Virus record (IMG/VR): IMGVR_UViG_3300023273_000760
Span: 34,708 to 98,707 of that record
Strand: one strand, 5' to 3'
Length of the DNA stretch: 64,000 nucleotides
Origin: a virus
Shown in pieces: positions 19,759 through 28,601 of the stretch. The notes below the pieces were generated by a model, which was not told the DNA's origin, ran no database searches, and saw nothing but the letters and a program-made list of their open reading frames with translations. The position numbers were made by a program, and so were the translations under genes. Numbering within the stretch: position 1 is the first letter of the stretch; each line of letters starts with the position of its first letter.

Positions 19759-21122
19759 GTGAATTAGACAGAATTAAAACAGTAATGCCAGAAATTGATA
19801 AAATTTCTCCTTCATTCTGTTTGGCTAAATGGCATCATGTTACTATCTATTTGCAAACAGGCGAAACACACAGTTGTTATCATCCAGCACCTCACAAGAT
19901 TCCTTTAGAAGGATTAATAGATAATCCAAGCCAATTGCATAATACTCCGCAAAAGAAACTCGAACGTAGAGAAATGTTAGCAGGATTAAAACCTAGTGGT
20001 TGTCAATACTGTTGGAACATTGAATGTATGGGTAAAGATTACATTAGCGATAGACATATTAAAACAGCAAGTATTCATACACCAGAACGTATTGAAGAAA
20101 TTACAAGTAATCCTTGGGACTATAATATTAATCCCGAATATATTGAAGTAAACTTTAGTAATGAGTGTAATTTTAAATGCGGTTATTGTCATCCTAAGTT
20201 TAGTAGTAGATATTGGAACGAAATTAAACAACACGGACCATATAAAGATAGTACAGCACATCGTAACGATATTGACTGGATAGAATTATATGAAGAAGAA
20301 TCTAATCCTTATGTAGAAGCATGGTGGAAATGGTGGCCTGAAGTTAGTAAGACATTGAACATCTTACGTGTTACAGGTGGAGAGCCTTTGATGCATAAAA
20401 GTACTTGGAGGCTTTTTGAAGAATTAAAATCAAATCCAAAGCCGCATTTAAATATTGAACTTAACAGCAATATGGGTGTAAAGCCTGCACTAGTTAAAAA
20501 ATTAACACAAGTCGTAAAAGAACTTAGAGAAACTAATTGTATTGCAAGTTTTAAATTATATACAAGTATAGATACATGGAGTAACCGTGCAGAATATACA
20601 CGTACTGGATTAGATTTAAAAATTTGGGAAACAAATTTAGATTATTATCTATCCAACACACCCTGGCCTGTAACATTTATGATTACATTTAACATATTCT
20701 CTGTTACAAGTTTCAGTTCTTTGTTAGAAAAAATATTAGAATGGCGTAAAAAATATAATACAGATGAACAAACAAAATGGCAACGTATAAGGTTTGATAC
20801 GCCATACCTAACTGATCCTATTCAGTTTGATATAAACATACTTCCTAAAGATGAATTCATGCCTTATATGAAAAAGCACTTAGAGTTTATTGTTAATAAT
20901 TTAGATGACACAAACAGAACTAAATTTAGTAGTTTGGAATATGAAAGATTTAGGAGAGTAGTTGACTATATGGAAACAACAAACTATTCTGAGAAAAAAC
21001 TATTAAACGGAAGAAAAAACTTTCATACATGGTTTAGAGAATACGATAAAAGACGCAATACTAATCTTGTAGAAACGTTTCCTGAATTTAAAGAATTTTA
21101 CAATTTTTGTAAAACTTGCTAA
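19755..21122 (+). CDS. Radical SAM protein with N-terminal twitch-type Cys domain (1)
   Basis: Start ATG 19755 overlaps the previous stop (ATGA), preferred over ATG 19740. The 455-residue protein opens with a Cys/His domain (FCLAKWHHVTIYL, THSCYHPAP, then CQYCWNIE near residue 85) of the kind that binds an auxiliary [4Fe-4S] cluster in twitch/SPASM proteins. The radical SAM motif CNFKCGYC follows near residue 137, with VTGGEPLMHK as the SAM-binding strand and a C-terminal VETFPEFKEFYNFCK tail. The same plan recurs at 31116, 35057, 38863 and 41704. These enzymes cleave SAM to start radical chemistry on peptides or metabolites; the substrate is unknown. Its 3' end overlaps the convergent gene by 35 nt. 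Confidence 0.88.
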   Translation: MSELDRIKTVMPEIDKISPSFCLAKWHHVTIYLQTGETHSCYHPAPHKIPLEGLIDNPSQLHNTPQKKLERREMLAGLKPSGCQYCWNIECMGKDYISDRHIKTASIHTPERIEEITSNPWDYNINPEYIEVNFSNECNFKCGYCHPKFSSRYWNEIKQHGPYKDSTAHRNDIDWIELYEEESNPYVEAWWKWWPEVSKTLNILRVTGGEPLMHKSTWRLFEELKSNPKPHLNIELNSNMGVKPALVKKLTQVVKELRETNCIASFKLYTSIDTWSNRAEYTRTGLDLKIWETNLDYYLSNTPWPVTFMITFNIFSVTSFSSLLEKILEWRKKYNTDEQTKWQRIRFDTPYLTDPIQFDINILPKDEFMPYMKKHLEFIVNNLDDTNRTKFSSLEYERFRRVVDYMETTNYSEKKLLNGRKNFHTWFREYDKRRNTNLVETFPEFKEFYNFCKTC

Positions 21123-22233
21123 CTAATTTCTGATTGTGTATTAATACGTCTTCTATATCTTGTAAGTTACAATCATTATTAGCAATGTGTTCAATTAATT
21201 CAAAAATAGCAATTAACCTATCTGTAGGATTTTCAATACTGTCGTAGTCTTCACTCCACAAACTATCAAATGTTTTAAATCCAAGTTCTTTAATATATTT
21301 TAAAGTATGCGGCGGTCCAACCATAACAAACGGTCTACCATATAACATTGCATTAAATGTTTTTTCACTAAAGTTAGCAGTAGGTTGTGCAAAACGTGTT
21401 TCGTTAACAATAGCACACATACTATCTAAATAAAATGCTTCTAGTCCTCTACCTTGAGGAGCAAACACAGGCCATTGCTTCATGCTGGCATCAGTTGTTT
21501 TTGCATTTTTATAATCTAATACATATGGAATATTTTGATTTAATGTATCGATATTTTGTTTAATTATTGTTTCGTAATTAGTACCACTCCATTTGTCTAG
21601 TTCAATCCAAGTGCGGTCCATTAATAATTCATAGTTAGTTTTAAAGTTCCAACTTAAATAACAATCTTTGTCTACAAGAAATGCAGATAGTAAATGACGA
21701 TGTTTAGTATAACGCCAGTTTGGACAAATAAATTTTTTATTATAATTTAAATCAAGTGTAGTATTACCACCACAAAAGAAATCACGTAAAAATATATCCA
21801 TGCAAAATAAGTTTAATGTTGGATAATTTTTAGCATAATATTTTTGTATATTATAATCTCCTGTATATACATTGATATTTTTAATACTGTTCTTTTGTTG
21901 CCAATTAACAATACTATCTAATTCGTCTGCATAAAGATTATCAAATGTATTAAATTCACTATAGAAATGGTTGTTATGGATCGTATCTTTTATATATGGA
22001 CTAACAGGCTCGTACAAGTAGATATCAACACCCTTACTTAATTTTTTATATGTTTTAGGAGACAGTTCTAAACTGTCAAACTGTTTGATATGATTAGTAC
22101 CTGTGTAAACAAAAGTAGGACGAGTTGTATCTTTTAATAAAGATTCACGGAATAGTTCAGTTAACATTCCTTTATCTTTGTTGCGTATATTTTTCTGTGG
22201 AATATTTTTCCAGAATAAGTCCTGGACAAACAT
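21088..22233 (-). CDS. Putative glycosyltransferase-like protein (381 aa)
   Basis: First minus-strand operon of the island; its end overlaps the plus-strand radical SAM gene tail to tail. The N-terminal half has alternating strands and helices (TRPTFVYTGTNHIKQF, VDIYLYEPVSPY). The C-terminal half has a segment AIVNETRF...FSEKTFNAMLYGRPFVMVG and YIKELGFKTFDSLWSEDYD, a pattern seen in GT-B-like proteins where a conserved Glu binds the sugar nucleotide. A related C-terminal pattern (NESTMETMFPTEKTYAPIYYKKPF) occurs in the gene at 24972. Function is inferred only from this resemblance. Confidence 0.5.
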   Translation of the reverse strand: MFVQDLFWKNIPQKNIRNKDKGMLTELFRESLLKDTTRPTFVYTGTNHIKQFDSLELSPKTYKKLSKGVDIYLYEPVSPYIKDTIHNNHFYSEFNTFDNLYADELDSIVNWQQKNSIKNINVYTGDYNIQKYYAKNYPTLNLFCMDIFLRDFFCGGNTTLDLNYNKKFICPNWRYTKHRHLLSAFLVDKDCYLSWNFKTNYELLMDRTWIELDKWSGTNYETIIKQNIDTLNQNIPYVLDYKNAKTTDASMKQWPVFAPQGRGLEAFYLDSMCAIVNETRFAQPTANFSEKTFNAMLYGRPFVMVGPPHTLKYIKELGFKTFDSLWSEDYDSIENPTDRLIAIFELIEHIANNDCNLQDIEDVLIHNQKLVSKFYKNCKIL

Positions 22234-22724
22234 TAGTAACTTCCTGTAATTTGTAAAGTGTATCTTGGATCTACGCCAATGTTACTTGCGGCGTGTGGAG
22301 CATCGGCATCCCATAAAACATATTCTCCTGCTTTATAGTTTACAACACCAATACCTTCTACTTCAAAGTAATGACCTGGTTTCCAATCTTCTAAAAATAC
22401 AATAGCACGTCTTACATTTTTTCGTTCTTGATTAAACACACGACAATATGTATTAAAATGATCAACGTGTGTAGGCATAATATCTAATGTATCCATTCTA
22501 TAAAACACAAATCCAGGATTATGTAAATTTAATAATGATGCAACTTTTTCTACCCATTCAGGCATTGGATTTTTACTGTCATACATTTTGCCTGTTGTAG
22601 TAGTATGTGTATATCCTTGTTCACGCCAAGCATCTGCTTCTTCACCTGTAATAGGTTGTCTAACGTAATTAAAATCTTTGAAATCATCATTCCAAAGTTT
22701 GCTAATAATCCCTCTATAAAACAT
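22233..22724 (-). CDS. 2OG-Fe(II) oxygenase-like (aspartyl/asparaginyl hydroxylase type)
   Basis: A compact 163-residue double-stranded beta-helix candidate. It shows MPTHVDHFNTYCRVF with an HxD metal pair, then KAGEYVLWDADAPHAASN with the distal His, and RYTLQITG with the Arg expected to hold 2-oxoglutarate. Asp/Asn beta-hydroxylase-type enzymes act on residues in proteins. It overlaps the downstream end of the amidinotransferase gene by 11 nt, so the two are translationally linked. The substrate is unknown; a small-molecule or peptide product of this operon is plausible. Confidence 0.7.
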   Translation of the reverse strand: MFYRGIISKLWNDDFKDFNYVRQPITGEEADAWREQGYTHTTTTGKMYDSKNPMPEWVEKVASLLNLHNPGFVFYRMDTLDIMPTHVDHFNTYCRVFNQERKNVRRAIVFLEDWKPGHYFEVEGIGVVNYKAGEYVLWDADAPHAASNIGVDPRYTLQITGSY

Positions 22725-23682
22725 CTCTATGTGTATCCAGTGTTACGCAGTGAAATCCACCGCCAAGTGTTCTTTGATGTCTTGTTGGCAACATAGCACA
22801 ATCAATACCTTGTGCTTCAAGAACTTTACGTAGTGGCTCCTGATGTTTCTCAAGTGCTACTAACTTAGTATTTACACTAAACAAGTTCATATTAATCCAT
22901 GTACTTGCATTACACCATTTAGGATAGTGACCGATATCAACAGGTTCAGGACACCATAATATATCCCAGTTTCTAAAAGGTTCTGGCAAATCGTCTTTAC
23001 TTTTAATCCTACTTGGGTTAGCAAGTAATAATCCTTCACGTAAGAATGCTATAGTACTATCAATATGCATATAACTATAAACGTCTTGTAATAAATGCAC
23101 TTTGGCTCTATCACCTAATGCATCTTGCAGTAGTGTTGCACCTAGTTTATTTCCGCTATTACTTACAAGATATAAAACGTGATCGTTAGCACGAATAACA
23201 TTTGCGGCATCGAAAGCAGGTTCAAATTCGTTTAATGCAAGTATGTCTTTATTGCCAATGCAGTCAGTGTTATACAATGCACTTTCGTAATAACAACGTA
23301 TTTCTTTAGGATTATTTAAATGTTTTTCAAATGCTTTCCATTCGCCTTTTCTTGCACGAATAGGCATAGGTGTTGCAAGTGTTAAATCTCCATGTACAAA
23401 TACACTATCTCGAGGACAATAATTATAATAATTACAATCAGTAGCATCTGGCCGTACAACCTCAACTGATTCTCCTTTTAAAAAATCTACAAAAACTTCT
23501 AAATCTTCATTTGCTTCATCGATAACTTGTTGCGGATAAGAGCCTTTAATAATTTCTGTTTCGTCAGATTTATCTGCAAAGTTTACACAGCGTAAACTAA
23601 TATCAATGTCATTTGGAATTTTAGCATTATCTGCAATTCCTACAATTACTTTACGAAGTTGTCCCCATTCGTTACTAGACAT
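22714..23682 (-). CDS. Amidinotransferase family protein
   Basis: A 322-residue protein of the arginine:glycine/inosamine amidinotransferase family. The catalytic triad is visible: Asp158 in EPAFDAANV, His206 in SYMHIDSTI and Cys312 in LGGGFHCVTLDTHR. The N-terminal part has the family segments LRKVIVGI and YCPRDSVFVHGDL. Such enzymes move an amidino group from arginine to an amine (glycine, lysine or an aminosugar), passing through a Cys-amidino intermediate. It lies in a five-gene minus operon with an aminotransferase, an SGNH-type protein, an oxygenase and a glycosyltransferase-like protein. That context suggests guanidino decoration of an amino-sugar or amino acid (inference). Confidence 0.85.
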   Translation of the reverse strand: MSSNEWGQLRKVIVGIADNAKIPNDIDISLRCVNFADKSDETEIIKGSYPQQVIDEANEDLEVFVDFLKGESVEVVRPDATDCNYYNYCPRDSVFVHGDLTLATPMPIRARKGEWKAFEKHLNNPKEIRCYYESALYNTDCIGNKDILALNEFEPAFDAANVIRANDHVLYLVSNSGNKLGATLLQDALGDRAKVHLLQDVYSYMHIDSTIAFLREGLLLANPSRIKSKDDLPEPFRNWDILWCPEPVDIGHYPKWCNASTWINMNLFSVNTKLVALEKHQEPLRKVLEAQGIDCAMLPTRHQRTLGGGFHCVTLDTHRDVL

Positions 23683-24355
23683 ATGATTTACGTCCTTCCC
23701 AATGTTCTAAAATTAAATCTTCTAATTCAAGATTACTCATTCGAGAATTTTCGCCTTTTAATTGTTGAATAATTATTTCCATGTTAGAACACCAGTCTTT
23801 TGTTGATTGTTTTAAATGATATCCAAGACTTGGATAAATTGTATTTTCCACATAATCCATATGTTCTAGTACACTAGGGTGTGAGTCATCTTGATATACG
23901 CATTTTGTTTTAGGAAATATATTATTTGAACCTGGCAAATGATTTGGAACACTTGTAATATGCCCATTAAAAATATCTTGTGTAAATTGTTTTATATAAG
24001 CATTGCCTTGTAATATAGCAGTTTCGTTTCTTATGTCGTCGTTTTCTACACTCCAGTGTTTTTGTAGGTATTCGTTTGAATAATAATCACTGTTTAGTAT
24101 GTTGCCTTCAGTAATCCATTTTTCGTCTTTAAGTAAATCAACTCTAGTCCAACTACTCCAAACTATACAAATAATATCTTCTGTCTGAAAACTATGTTTG
24201 CGATTTGCTTCCACTAGTCTACAAGCAATGCCCTGATTCCCCATACCTGCTTTTCCATAGTTATGATTTTCACAGCCTAAATCTTTTGCAACAATATCAC
24301 TCCATGTAGGCCAAATGTATTCGGTATACGAGCAACCAAAAGTAAACAATCTCAT
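23675..24355 (-). CDS. SGNH-hydrolase-like protein
   Basis: A 226-residue protein with SGNH/GDSL hallmarks: block I MRLFTFGCSYTEYIWP (Ser in GCS), a Gly/Asn block NYGKAGMGNQG, and block V DDSHPSVLEH with the Asp-x-x-His-type pair. SGNH proteins are esterases or acyl-transferases acting on acyl or acetyl groups of sugars and lipids. The C-terminus is helical and Glu/Leu rich. It overlaps both neighbours (8 nt upstream, 4 nt downstream) and shares an operon with an amidinotransferase and an aminotransferase. A second SGNH-like protein with the same FGCSYTE motif occurs at 27106. Confidence 0.72.
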   Translation of the reverse strand: MRLFTFGCSYTEYIWPTWSDIVAKDLGCENHNYGKAGMGNQGIACRLVEANRKHSFQTEDIICIVWSSWTRVDLLKDEKWITEGNILNSDYYSNEYLQKHWSVENDDIRNETAILQGNAYIKQFTQDIFNGHITSVPNHLPGSNNIFPKTKCVYQDDSHPSVLEHMDYVENTIYPSLGYHLKQSTKDWCSNMEIIIQQLKGENSRMSNLELEDLILEHWEGRKSYV

Positions 24356-24936
24356 TTAAAAACATCCATATCTGGCAGATACGGATAATCATCACTACTC
24401 CATATTTTGCCTTTTTCTAAATCGTTAATTTTATCTAAACCAAGTTGTGCAGTTTCTGGAGTCATATAATAATGATATCCTACAAATTTAATATTTTGTT
24501 CCGCCCAAGGTTTGTCGTCTGTTCGTCCATCATATGCCATTTGTTTTAGAATATTATAATCTCTCTCACTAGGACAAAGTATTGCACCGCCTCTGCCTAA
24601 ACTTAATGCTTTTTTATATTGAAAACTTAAACACATAAACATATTATTAATGTATGAGTGTCTTTCAAACATTGTAGCCGCATCGATTATTCTTGTATTA
24701 CCTAGAGGATAAGATCTAGTCCATTCAATGTCTTGAAATTCCCAATCAAGGCCGAGTTTTTCTAAGGTAAAGGGTATGCTAATATATGTCCTACTTGGAA
24801 CAGTAATTTTAGTTTGTGGCTGTAAGTATCTTAGGCTCAACTCAATAGCATGAGTGCAACTATCTACAGCAACAGCATAAGGAGAACCATAGTACTCTGC
24901 TATTGCTTTTTCAAATTTATTGACGGTTTCAAACAT
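24352..24936 (-). CDS. Shortened DegT/DnrJ/EryC1/StrS-type aminotransferase
   Basis: About 194 residues against roughly 370 for the family. The large PLP domain is recognisable: CTHAIELSLRYL, ITVPSRTYISIP, IIDAATMFE with the PLP-ring Asp85, and SFQYKKALSLGRGGAI with the Schiff-base Lys about residue 109. The sequence stops soon after the GYHYYMTPETAQLGL segment, so the C-terminal small domain is missing. I put the start at ATG 24936; an ATG at 24942 lies inside the TATAAATA promoter. Sugar aminotransferases of this type make amino-sugars. The clean overlap with the next gene argues for a functional compact form over a pseudogene, but activity is uncertain. Confidence 0.7.
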   Translation of the reverse strand: MFETVNKFEKAIAEYYGSPYAVAVDSCTHAIELSLRYLQPQTKITVPSRTYISIPFTLEKLGLDWEFQDIEWTRSYPLGNTRIIDAATMFERHSYINNMFMCLSFQYKKALSLGRGGAILCPSERDYNILKQMAYDGRTDDKPWAEQNIKFVGYHYYMTPETAQLGLDKINDLEKGKIWSSDDYPYLPDMDVFK

Positions 24937-24941
24937 ACACA

Positions 24942-24949
24942 TATTTATA
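24942..24949 (-). promoter_or_regulatory. Perfect T4-type late promoter TATAAATA (minus)
   Basis: A perfect TATAAATA reading leftward, with exactly 5 nt between it and the ATG at 24936. With T4-like spacing the transcript would start at or beside that ATG, giving a leaderless message. No ribosome site is seen. It would drive the five-gene minus operon 21088-24936. Confidence 0.75.
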
Positions 24950-24971
24950 TACGCAGATAATAAGTATAAGT

Positions 24972-25919
24972 GTGAGTGAAATGAGTTATAACAACATCGT
25001 TATGTGGTCAAAGCATTGGAGTCTAACCAACTTCTTGAAGACTATTGACAATAATCCAAATTCTAATATTGTAATATTAGGTGCAGAAGAATTTAGTATG
25101 TTAGGTTGGGAAAATTATCCTAATCAAAAAAAAGTTAATAAGCATATTAAAGGAAAGAATGTTCATTTTGTTGCAGGACATTTTGGAGGCAACAATAACT
25201 TTTGGCCTAAGTATGGAAATTTGATTGTTTGGAAAAGTTTTTGGCCGGCAAACACAGTTTACGAATTTAACAAATTTAATCATTCAATTTCTAATAAAGA
25301 TATATCAATTCCATTTATTAGTATGAACAACCAACCTTGGCAACATCGTTGTCTAATGATGGATACACTTGCAAAACATAACTTAATTGATAAGGGTAGT
25401 ATTAGTTGGAATAATCTTATTAATGATTATGATTGGAAGTATTGGAAACAAGAACGATTAATTATTGATAAAGAGTATGCTAGTACAACTGCTCAATACA
25501 GTACGTTGCCAAATGATTATAATTTTAGTTTAGTAAGTCTAGTTAATGAATCAACAATGGAAACAATGTTTCCTACAGAAAAGACTTACGCTCCTATATA
25601 TTATAAGAAACCATTTTTGGTTTTTAGTGTACAAAACTATCACAAGATGTTAAGTGAAGAATTTGGATTTGAAATGTATGATGAATTATTTGATTATAGT
25701 TTTGATTCAGAGCCAAATCAAGAAAAACGTGCAGATATGATTGCAATTCAAATTAGAAATTTAGTTAATCAAAACTATAACGATCTTTATAAAAAGGTTG
25801 CACAAAAAGTAGAAAGAAACTATAATAAACTAATAGATATTAGTTTAGATAAAAGTCGTGTTCCAAAAATTGTATTGGAATGCGGTGCGTATAAAAAATT
25901 AATTGAGGTTATGAAATGA
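24972..25919 (+). CDS. Hypothetical, glycosyltransferase-like C-terminus (315 aa)
   Basis: Divergent from the aminotransferase operon. Starts GTG 24972 or ATG 24981; neither has a clear ribosome site. The N-terminal half has strands SNIVILGAEEFSML and NVHFVAGHFGG. The C-terminal half has FSLVSLVNESTMETMFPTEKTYAPIYYKKPFLVFSVQNYHKML and a phrase EEFGFEMYDELFDYSFD. This resembles the C-terminal half of the protein at 21088-22233 and GT-B-like proteins, where the Glu-containing loop holds the donor. It overlaps the downstream dehydrogenase gene by ATGA. A glycosyltransferase role is a guess supported by context. Confidence 0.5.
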   Translation: MSEMSYNNIVMWSKHWSLTNFLKTIDNNPNSNIVILGAEEFSMLGWENYPNQKKVNKHIKGKNVHFVAGHFGGNNNFWPKYGNLIVWKSFWPANTVYEFNKFNHSISNKDISIPFISMNNQPWQHRCLMMDTLAKHNLIDKGSISWNNLINDYDWKYWKQERLIIDKEYASTTAQYSTLPNDYNFSLVSLVNESTMETMFPTEKTYAPIYYKKPFLVFSVQNYHKMLSEEFGFEMYDELFDYSFDSEPNQEKRADMIAIQIRNLVNQNYNDLYKKVAQKVERNYNKLIDISLDKSRVPKIVLECGAYKKLIEVMK

Positions 25920-27109
25920 GTATTATTGGATATATTGGTGTAGGTAAATTAGGTGTACCCTGTGCTGAGGAAATTGTTAAGAAAGGTCATAAAGTAAATG
26001 GATATGACATTTCGCCAATTGTTTCTGATTTAATTAATCAGAAAGACACTATTGAAGAAACTGTTAAAGATGCTGATATTGTATTTGTTGCTGTTCCAAC
26101 ACCTCACGATCCTGCATATGATGGGAAACGTCCGACAAGTCATTTAGAACCTAAGGATTTTAATTACGACATTGTTAATACAGTATTAGAAGAGGCAAAC
26201 AAATATATGAATAAAAAACAGTTGCTTGTTTTAATATCAACTGTATTACCTGGAACAACACGTAGAGAATTTGTACAACGTGTAACTAATACTAGATTTG
26301 TTTATAATCCTTACTTAATTGCAATGGGTACTGTAGGTTGGGATATGATTAATCCCGAGATGATTATGATCGGTACTGACGACGGTAGTGAAACTGGCGA
26401 TGCAAAACAGTTACGTGATTTTTATGATACCATAATGGAAAATAATCCTCGTTATGTAATTGGAACATATGATGAGTGCGAATGTATCAAAGTATTTTAT
26501 AACACATTTATTTCAACAAAACTAAGTCTTGTTAATATGATTCAAGATGTAGCCGAACGTCAAGGAAATATTAATGTTGACGTAGTTACTAAAGCACTTG
26601 CTGAATCAACAATGCGTATTATGAGTGATCGTTATATGACAGCCGGCATGGGAGATGGCGGAAGTTGCCATCCAAGAGATAACATCGCTTTACGTTTTAT
26701 GGCAAAAGAACTTAATCTTGATTATGATATATTTGATAGCATTATGACAGCAAGAGAAGTGCAAGCAAAGAACCTTGCTAAATTTGTTGTTAAAACAAAA
26801 GAGAAATATGGTGGAAGTATTTTGTTAAATGGAGTTTCTTACAAACCGGGTGTTTCTTATACTGACGGAAGTTATGCATTATTAGTAGATTACTACATTC
26901 GAGAACTGGGTGAATCGGCAATTTACATTGATCCGTTAGTATCTGAAATCCCAAGTAGTGCATACAATCCTACTGGAGTAATTTTATTGTGCCATCCAGA
27001 ACCATATGTAGAGTATGGAACAGATTCTGTGTTTATCGACCCTTGGAGACAAATGAAACCTGACTCTAACTATATGGTTATTCATTACGGGAATACAAGA
27101 AAGAAATGA
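25916..27109 (+). CDS. UDP-glucose/GDP-mannose dehydrogenase family protein
   Basis: A 397-residue NAD-dependent dehydrogenase. The N-terminal Rossmann motif is IGYIGVGKLGVPCAEE. The central domain has VAVPTPHDP, ISTVLPGTTR and FVYNPYLIAMG. The catalytic Cys lies in GDGGSCHPRD near residue 249; the usual family motif is GGSCFPKD, so Phe is replaced by His. The C-terminal domain has ILLNGVSYKPGVSYTDGSYA. Such enzymes oxidise the C6 hydroxyl of a nucleotide sugar to a uronic acid in two steps. It overlaps genes on both sides, in an operon with glycosyltransferase- and SGNH-like genes, consistent with making an acidic sugar. Confidence 0.88.
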   Translation: MSIIGYIGVGKLGVPCAEEIVKKGHKVNGYDISPIVSDLINQKDTIEETVKDADIVFVAVPTPHDPAYDGKRPTSHLEPKDFNYDIVNTVLEEANKYMNKKQLLVLISTVLPGTTRREFVQRVTNTRFVYNPYLIAMGTVGWDMINPEMIMIGTDDGSETGDAKQLRDFYDTIMENNPRYVIGTYDECECIKVFYNTFISTKLSLVNMIQDVAERQGNINVDVVTKALAESTMRIMSDRYMTAGMGDGGSCHPRDNIALRFMAKELNLDYDIFDSIMTAREVQAKNLAKFVVKTKEKYGGSILLNGVSYKPGVSYTDGSYALLVDYYIRELGESAIYIDPLVSEIPSSAYNPTGVILLCHPEPYVEYGTDSVFIDPWRQMKPDSNYMVIHYGNTRKK

Positions 27110-27927
27110 TTTATTCAAAGTCTAAACCTTTATTATATTTTGAGGAAGTTGCAGGAAAGTCATTACATTGGTATTGCGGAGATGATTCTGAAAACTATGT
27201 AATACATAATAAACCAGATTGGAAATATTATTCTACTGCTGACAAGTTAGATTACACTTTTAATAGTTTAGGTTATAGAACTAAAGAGTTAGACAAATTA
27301 GATAATGACTATATTCTTGTTTTTGGATGTAGTTATACTGAAGGCGTTGGGTTATTTGAAAACGAACTATGGTGTAATATATTAGGTAAAGATTTAAACA
27401 TTGACGTTGTTAACTTAGCCAAAGCAGGTACTGGACCTGACATTATTAATATTAACACACAATTATTTGTTAAAAATAAATTTGTTAAACCTCGTGCAGT
27501 TGTAATACAATGGCCACAAGCATCAAGAAAAAGTTTTGGTTATATAGAACGTGAAGGACTATTTAAAAAAGCAATTAGATTAGAAGATAGAAATATTCAA
27601 TGGTCTAATGTTTTAGACGAACCGGCTGACACTTACGAAATGTTAGATTCTCAGTGGTATTTTAAACGTTGGGCGTTAGAAGACGGTCAAATGTTATTTG
27701 AAAATAGTTTACATATTAATAGTGTAAACAACTTATGGAACGCACTAGGCGTTCCAGTCTTTCATTGGACCTTCCAAGGAGACTTTGCTACTTCTTATGA
27801 TAAGGATATGTTTGCTAAACTTAATTTAAAAAATGAAGATAGAGCCAGAGACAATGCACATGACGGTCCGTTGATTCATCAGGAAGTAGTAGATAAAATT
27901 AGGGATAACGTAAGATGTATGATATAG
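27106..27927 (+). CDS. SGNH-hydrolase-like protein (273 aa)
   Basis: Overlaps the dehydrogenase by ATGA. After a 70-residue N-terminal extension comes block I VFGCSYTEGVGLFENELW, then NLAKAGTGPDIININTQLF, and a late ARDNAHDGPLIHQEV segment carrying the Asp/His pair. The pattern fits the SGNH superfamily of esterases/acyltransferases; a role in adding or removing acyl groups on sugars would suit the operon. Phage SGNH-like proteins of this kind have no proven substrate. It overlaps the next gene by 13 nt. Confidence 0.7.
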   Translation: MIYSKSKPLLYFEEVAGKSLHWYCGDDSENYVIHNKPDWKYYSTADKLDYTFNSLGYRTKELDKLDNDYILVFGCSYTEGVGLFENELWCNILGKDLNIDVVNLAKAGTGPDIININTQLFVKNKFVKPRAVVIQWPQASRKSFGYIEREGLFKKAIRLEDRNIQWSNVLDEPADTYEMLDSQWYFKRWALEDGQMLFENSLHINSVNNLWNALGVPVFHWTFQGDFATSYDKDMFAKLNLKNEDRARDNAHDGPLIHQEVVDKIRDNVRCMI

Positions 27928-28601
27928 TTTTTATTAGTTATGGTGAGCCTCATGCTGATCAGAACTTTGAATTTTTAAAAAGTAAATTTCCAATGGCAAA
28001 GCGTGTAAAAGATATAGAAGGAATACATCAAGCACATATACTTGCGGCAAAGAAATGTTTTACTAAAATGTTTTGGGTAGTGGATGGCGATGCAGTATTG
28101 CAAAACGATTTTAATTTTGATTACGAGGTTTCCGAGTGGGATTTAGAAACAGTTCATGTATGGAGAAGTCTAAATCCTGTAAACAACTTGGAATATGGAT
28201 ACGGTGGGGTTAAACTTCTCCCTAGATCACTCACACTGAACATGGACACCACCGTACCCGACATGACAACAAGTATTAGTAGTAAGTTTAAAGCAATGCC
28301 TGAAATAAGCAACATGACTGTTTTTGACACCGACGAGTTTGCAACTTGGAAGAGTGCGTTTAGAGAATGTGCAAAATTAGCAAGTAGATCTATTAAAGGC
28401 CAAGTAGATGAAGAAACAGAAAAGCGTTTAGAAACTTGGTGTACTGTAGGAAACGGACAATACGGCAAATATGCTATTCATGGTGCTCTAATAGGAAAAC
28501 ATTGGGGAGAACAATATAAAGATGACAAAGAAATGTTATATAAAATTAATGATTTTAAATGGTTAAAAGAACAATTTAATGACTATAGCGATTCCATTTA
28601 A
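27915..28601 (+). CDS. Glycosyltransferase-like protein, paralogue of 18617-19516
   Basis: A 228-residue shorter relative of the protein at 18617. It starts MYDIVFISYGEPHADQNFEFL, has AKRVKDIEGIHQAHILAAKK and FWVVDGDAVLQNDF (DxD-like, about residue 57), matching the order in the paralogue (DIIFLSYDEPNAEENW, AKRVHGVEG, VTVDGDTIVDP). The C-terminal part has a segment GQYGKYAIHGALIGKHWG. It is followed with overlap by a radical SAM gene. The GT-A-like fold is inferred; the donor and acceptor are not known. Confidence 0.58.
   Translation: MYDIVFISYGEPHADQNFEFLKSKFPMAKRVKDIEGIHQAHILAAKKCFTKMFWVVDGDAVLQNDFNFDYEVSEWDLETVHVWRSLNPVNNLEYGYGGVKLLPRSLTLNMDTTVPDMTTSISSKFKAMPEISNMTVFDTDEFATWKSAFRECAKLASRSIKGQVDEETEKRLETWCTVGNGQYGKYAIHGALIGKHWGEQYKDDKEMLYKINDFKWLKEQFNDYSDSI

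Noticed and set aside
24352-24936. Aminotransferase gene as a broken pseudogene
   Set aside because: Although half the usual length, it keeps the Asp and Lys of the PLP site, and its end overlaps the next gene by ATGA, as intact coupled genes do.
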